This document shows positions 4,846 through 7,764 of a DNA stretch of 7,764 bases, piece by piece. Made by a program: the position numbers and the translations under genes. The stretch covers positions 1 to 7,764 of the forward strand of contig CAKZOY010000018.1 of assembly GCA_937138275.1 (NCBI GenBank), in the 5' to 3' direction. Within the stretch, counting starts at the first letter, position 1, and each line of letters begins with the position of its first letter. The DNA comes from an uncultured Chloroflexota bacterium. GTDB taxonomy: Bacteria; Chloroflexota; Anaerolineae; B4-G1; DUEL01. Under the pieces are notes generated by a model. That model had not been told where the DNA came from and did not search any database. It saw only the letters and a list, made by a program, of their open reading frames with translations.

Positions 4846-5692
4846 GGCCTGGGCCCTATCCGCTCCGGTTCCGAAAGCCACCGGCTGGCAACTTTTTCTG
4901 AAGACCGTCGTCGCTCGCGCCTACCCGCGCGTCGTCGGCCAGCAACGGGAGCGGTCGTGGATTTTCTTTGACGTCTTCCTCTCCGTTCTGGCCATCTCCG
5001 CCTACGTCTTCGTCTACCGGGCCATCGGCGCGCCGGAGGAGTACGTGGGCTTTGTCATCGTCGGCGGCGCTATGACCGCCTTCTGGCTCAACGTCCTCTG
5101 GAGTATGTCCAGCCAACTCTACTGGGAGAAGGAATCGGGCAACCTGGCCCTCTACATCATGGCCCCCAACTCTATGATGGCGATCCTTCTGGGGATGGCC
5201 CTGGGGGGCATCATCGCGACGTCGCTGCGGGCGCTGGTAATCCTTCTGGTCGGCAGCCTCATCTTCCACGTCCAGTACGCGGTCGGCAGCATCCCCGCGC
5301 TGGTCATCATCTTCCTGCTCACCCTGACCGCCCTCTACGGCCTGGGGATGATGAGCGCGTCGCTGTTTCTGCTCTGGGGTCGGGAGGCCTGGCACCTGGC
5401 TAACCTGGCCCAGGAGCCCATCTACCTCCTCTCCGGCTTCTACTTTCCGGTCAAAAACCTGGGCTTCTGGGTCGCCGCCGTCGCCTCCATCATCCCGCTG
5501 ACGCTGGGGCTGGACGGGATGCGGCAATTGCTCTTCCCCTCGGGCGCGGCGCTGGGGTTCTTGGACGTCCGGATAGAAATTGTCATCCTGACGGTTCTCT
5601 CCGTTCTCTTTCTGGTCGCCGCCAGGGCCCTGCTTGGCTACATGGAGCGCAAGGCCATCCGCGAGGGCCGGTTGCTGGAGAGTCGGCGATGA
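4835..5692 (+). CDS. ABC-2 type exporter permease, first subunit
   Basis: A 285-residue integral membrane protein of the ABC-2 family, one half of the export channel. About six hydrophobic segments are visible, near residues 43-62, 70-90, 114-142, 152-181, 208-226 and 246-267. The conserved ABC-2 element LLSGFYFPVKNLG (198-210) lies before the fifth segment. The amphipathic N-terminus (about 1-42) with RAYPRVVGQQRER resembles the elbow helix that docks on the ATPase. ATG 4835 overlaps the ATPase gene by 11 bp and has GGGAGGA (4823-4829) as ribosome site, so the products are probably made in step. It differs from the following permease in sequence, suggesting a heterodimeric channel. Substrate unknown. 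Confidence 0.92.
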   Translation: MSREAWALSAPVPKATGWQLFLKTVVARAYPRVVGQQRERSWIFFDVFLSVLAISAYVFVYRAIGAPEEYVGFVIVGGAMTAFWLNVLWSMSSQLYWEKESGNLALYIMAPNSMMAILLGMALGGIIATSLRALVILLVGSLIFHVQYAVGSIPALVIIFLLTLTALYGLGMMSASLFLLWGREAWHLANLAQEPIYLLSGFYFPVKNLGFWVAAVASIIPLTLGLDGMRQLLFPSGAALGFLDVRIEIVILTVLSVLFLVAARALLGYMERKAIREGRLLESRR

Positions 5693-6549
5693 GAAGGCAA
5701 TGGGATACCGTCTGGCGCTCGTTCCGCATCGCCACCTGGCTGGGCTGGCAGATTGAGTCCAACTGGACCGACCCCTTCCTGTTCGCCGTCTACTCCATGA
5801 TCAAGCCCCTGGCCTCGGCGGCGATCCTGGTGGTGATGTACGGCGTCATCACCAACGCCCGGTTTGAGAACCCGGTGTTCCCGTACATCTACATCGGGAA
5901 CGCCTTCTATATGTACGTCGGTTCGGTAATGGTGGGGGTCTCCTGGGCAGTGATAGACGACCGGGAGCACTACCGGACGCTGAAGTATCTGTACATCGCG
6001 CCCATCCGCATCCCGGCGTACTGGCTGGGACGGGGGATCGCCCGTTTCCTGACCGGCTCCTTCGCAGTGCTCATCACGATGGCCGCGGGGGTGCTTTTCC
6101 TGCGGGTGCCGTTCCATCCGGCAGAGGTGGACTGGCCCCTGTTTCTGGCCTCGCTGGTGCTGGGGGTGGCAATGCTGGCGATGATGGGACTGGTGCTGGC
6201 GAGCATCAGCCTGATGATCGCCCACCATTTCTTCCTCATCGGGGAGGCGGTGGCGGGGGCGCTGTATCTGCTCAGCGGGGCGATCTTCCCGCTGGAAGTG
6301 CTCCCGCCGTGGTTGCGCCCGCTGGGATTTGCCATGCCCATCACCTACTGGCTGGAGTTGATCCGCCGCGCGCTACTGGGGGACGCGGCGCGGGCCTTCC
6401 CCACCCTGGCCGCGTTCAGCAACGGGCAGTTGCTGGGGATTCTGGGGGGACTGACGGTTCTCTTCGGCCTGATCGCCCTCTTCGCCTTCCGCTGGTGCGA
6501 CTACCAGGCGCGGGAGCGCGGGCTGATAGATATGACGACGAATTACTGA
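5689..6549 (+). CDS. ABC-2 type exporter permease, second subunit
   Basis: A 286-residue ABC-2 membrane protein, probably pairing with the product of the gene before it. Hydrophobic segments lie near 29-52, 66-88, 118-138, 149-178, 183-204 and 246-268. The ABC-2 signature-like LLSGAIFPLEVLPPWL (194-209) is followed by PITYWLELIRRALLG (217-231), the usual order in this family. A short charged cytoplasmic loop, DDREHYRTLKYLYIAP (90-105), is where such permeases contact the ATPase. Start and previous stop overlap as ATGA (5689-5692), a sign of translational coupling. After its stop there are 67 bp to the next gene with no convincing terminator; only a weak, mismatched stem AGCCATC/GACGGCT (6554-6572) is visible, so read-through into the lipoprotein gene is possible. 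Confidence 0.92.
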   Translation: MRRQWDTVWRSFRIATWLGWQIESNWTDPFLFAVYSMIKPLASAAILVVMYGVITNARFENPVFPYIYIGNAFYMYVGSVMVGVSWAVIDDREHYRTLKYLYIAPIRIPAYWLGRGIARFLTGSFAVLITMAAGVLFLRVPFHPAEVDWPLFLASLVLGVAMLAMMGLVLASISLMIAHHFFLIGEAVAGALYLLSGAIFPLEVLPPWLRPLGFAMPITYWLELIRRALLGDAARAFPTLAAFSNGQLLGILGGLTVLFGLIALFAFRWCDYQARERGLIDMTTNY

Positions 6550-6616
6550 TTCAGCCATCGGGGCGACGGCTGTATCGTCTGCACAGGCGCTGCGCGCGTC
6601 GTCCCACGGAGTGTAT

Positions 6617-7759
6617 ATGGGCGGTCGCCTCTTCCTACGACAAACTTACTGGCAATGGCTCCCCACCGCGCTTCTGGTCTTCCTGGCCCTGGGGGTCCTT
6701 TCCGCCTGCCTTCCGACACCTACCCCCCCGGCAGTGACCGCCCCGCCGCTTTCGCCGCTCCCCCCTACGCCCATCCCTTCGCCTGCCACCTCTCCCACCC
6801 CCACCCCCTCGCCGACCTCTGTCCCCACAATCCCCCCACCCGAACCGACGGCCCTTTCGGCCACCGTAGAAGCCGGATGGGCCCAGGCTGCCCATTTCGG
6901 CCTCCAGCCCCTCTGCCTCCGCCAGGAAGAGACCGACGGCGACACCGACCGGGAGTGGCTCGGGCTGTATCTCCTCCCCGGCGACCCTCCTCGTCTCCAG
7001 GGATTCGTTCTGGACGGCTCCCAACGGTACAACCTGATTGCGCCGGAGACGGAACGGGTGAAGGCGCTGGGGGAATTCGCCGCCTGCGAAATGGAGGTTC
7101 GCGACCTCAACGCCGACGGGCGGACGGAGATTATCATCCGGGGGCAGAGCCAGAGAGGTTCGGCGCTCCTGCATATCTTCGTCTGGGACGGCCGGGAATA
7201 TGCCCTGCTGGGACAGTTTGAGGGTCGGGGCGGCATACTTCTGGAGAATCGGGACGGCGACCTGAGCGATGAAGTCGTCGTCCGCTGGACGCCGGAGGGG
7301 GCGCTGGTGTGGGAGGTCATCTATACGTGGGACGGCGCCCACTACGTCTGGACGCGAGATCGGTACGCCTGGTTCTATCGGGACCGCCCCCATCCATATC
7401 CGGACGACACGCCGGTGCATGCGCTGGCCTCGTTCTACCTGGCGCTGAACGACCGCGACCTTCCGGCTGCCTACCGGTTGCTCTCCCCGGCTGCCCGATC
7501 GGCGCGGTCCTACGAGGAATGGGCGCTGGGTTTTGCCACCACCCTGCGCGTGGAGGTGGGGGCCATCCAGATCACCACCCAAGAGGGAGACCGGGCCACC
7601 GTCACTGCGCAGGTGCGGGCGTGGGACAATGTGGACGGGCGGGTGGTCGTCACCGTGTACGCTGTGCGGTGGGAGATGGTACGCCTGGAGGAAGGCTGGC
7701 GGCTGGATTGGGGCTCCGCGGAGGCGATAGAGGAGTGGGAGGCGAGGTATTATCCGTAG
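6617..7759 (+). CDS. Lipoprotein with Pro/Thr linker, FG-GAP-like middle and NTF2-like C-terminus
   Basis: A 380-residue predicted surface lipoprotein of unknown function. I chose ATG 6617 because GGAG (6608-6611) sits 5 bp ahead; GTG 6611 is the in-frame alternative. A basic N-terminus and hydrophobic core end in the lipobox LSAC (28-31, lipidated C31). Residues 32-78 are a Pro/Thr/Ser-rich spacer, common behind export signals in Anaerolineae. The middle part has calcium-loop-like Asp motifs, DLNADGRTE (163-171) and NRDGDLSDE (211-219), as in FG-GAP/VCBS propeller repeats, but only about two repeats are visible. From about 266 to the end, the pattern of helix (ALASFYLALNDRDLPAAYRL) then beta strands ending in EEGWRLDWG fits an NTF2-like (SnoaL/DUF4878-type) fold. 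Any link with the ABC exporter before it is unproven. The gene is complete and ends 5 bp before the window edge. Confidence 0.85.
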   Translation: MGGRLFLRQTYWQWLPTALLVFLALGVLSACLPTPTPPAVTAPPLSPLPPTPIPSPATSPTPTPSPTSVPTIPPPEPTALSATVEAGWAQAAHFGLQPLCLRQEETDGDTDREWLGLYLLPGDPPRLQGFVLDGSQRYNLIAPETERVKALGEFAACEMEVRDLNADGRTEIIIRGQSQRGSALLHIFVWDGREYALLGQFEGRGGILLENRDGDLSDEVVVRWTPEGALVWEVIYTWDGAHYVWTRDRYAWFYRDRPHPYPDDTPVHALASFYLALNDRDLPAAYRLLSPAARSARSYEEWALGFATTLRVEVGAIQITTQEGDRATVTAQVRAWDNVDGRVVVTVYAVRWEMVRLEEGWRLDWGSAEAIEEWEARYYP

Positions 7760-7764
7760 GAGTA

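Noticed and set aside
3853..4881. 342-codon minus-strand frame opposite the ABC ATPase
   Set aside because: It is a shadow of the ATPase reading frame; low-complexity composition and no ribosome site.

Overview
The window looks like a piece of a GC-rich bacterial chromosome, most likely Chloroflexota (Anaerolineae-like). This assignment is an inference. It rests on the Pro/Thr-rich 'PTPTP' linkers behind export signals, the GC-rich codon use, and intergenic DNA crowded with short period-7/9/10 repeats and palindromes. No rRNA, tRNA or other marker gene is present to prove it. All seven genes I support lie on the + strand.

Layout. Positions 1-176 are non-coding, with two 17-bp direct repeats, a TATAAT box and a three-unit 10-bp repeat running into the first gene. 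Positions 177-1427 encode an AmrS-type radical SAM enzyme (AmmeMemoRadiSam system) that unexpectedly starts with a textbook twin-arginine signal, a Pro-rich linker and a CxxCH motif. Its stop codon lies inside an 11-copy heptamer array (1424-1500). The Holliday-junction helicase gene ruvB follows (1548-2567), then a PAP2-family membrane phosphatase (2658-3533). The 286-bp gap 3534-3819 is the most structured stretch: a GCGATT hairpin, a 29-bp palindrome, a 73-bp element made of two sets of three 9-bp units with inverted ends, a small palindrome overlapping a candidate -35, a TACAAT -10 box, and a terminator-like hairpin just before a Shine-Dalgarno. Then comes a tight three-gene ABC exporter operon (ATPase 3820-4845, permeases 4835-5692 and 5689-6549; overlaps of 11 and 4 bp). 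The last gene (6617-7759) is a lipoprotein with a Pro/Thr linker, an FG-GAP-like Asp-rich middle and an NTF2-like C-terminal part.

How the genes work together. Only the three ABC genes clearly form a functional unit, a one-ATPase/two-permease ABC-2 exporter of unknown substrate. The others appear to be independent neighbours: ruvB stands without ruvA or ruvC, and amrS without amrA or amrB, although partners could lie outside the window. The points most worth a second look are the apparently exported radical SAM enzyme, the possible operator plus attenuator ahead of the exporter, and the family of short-period intergenic repeats.
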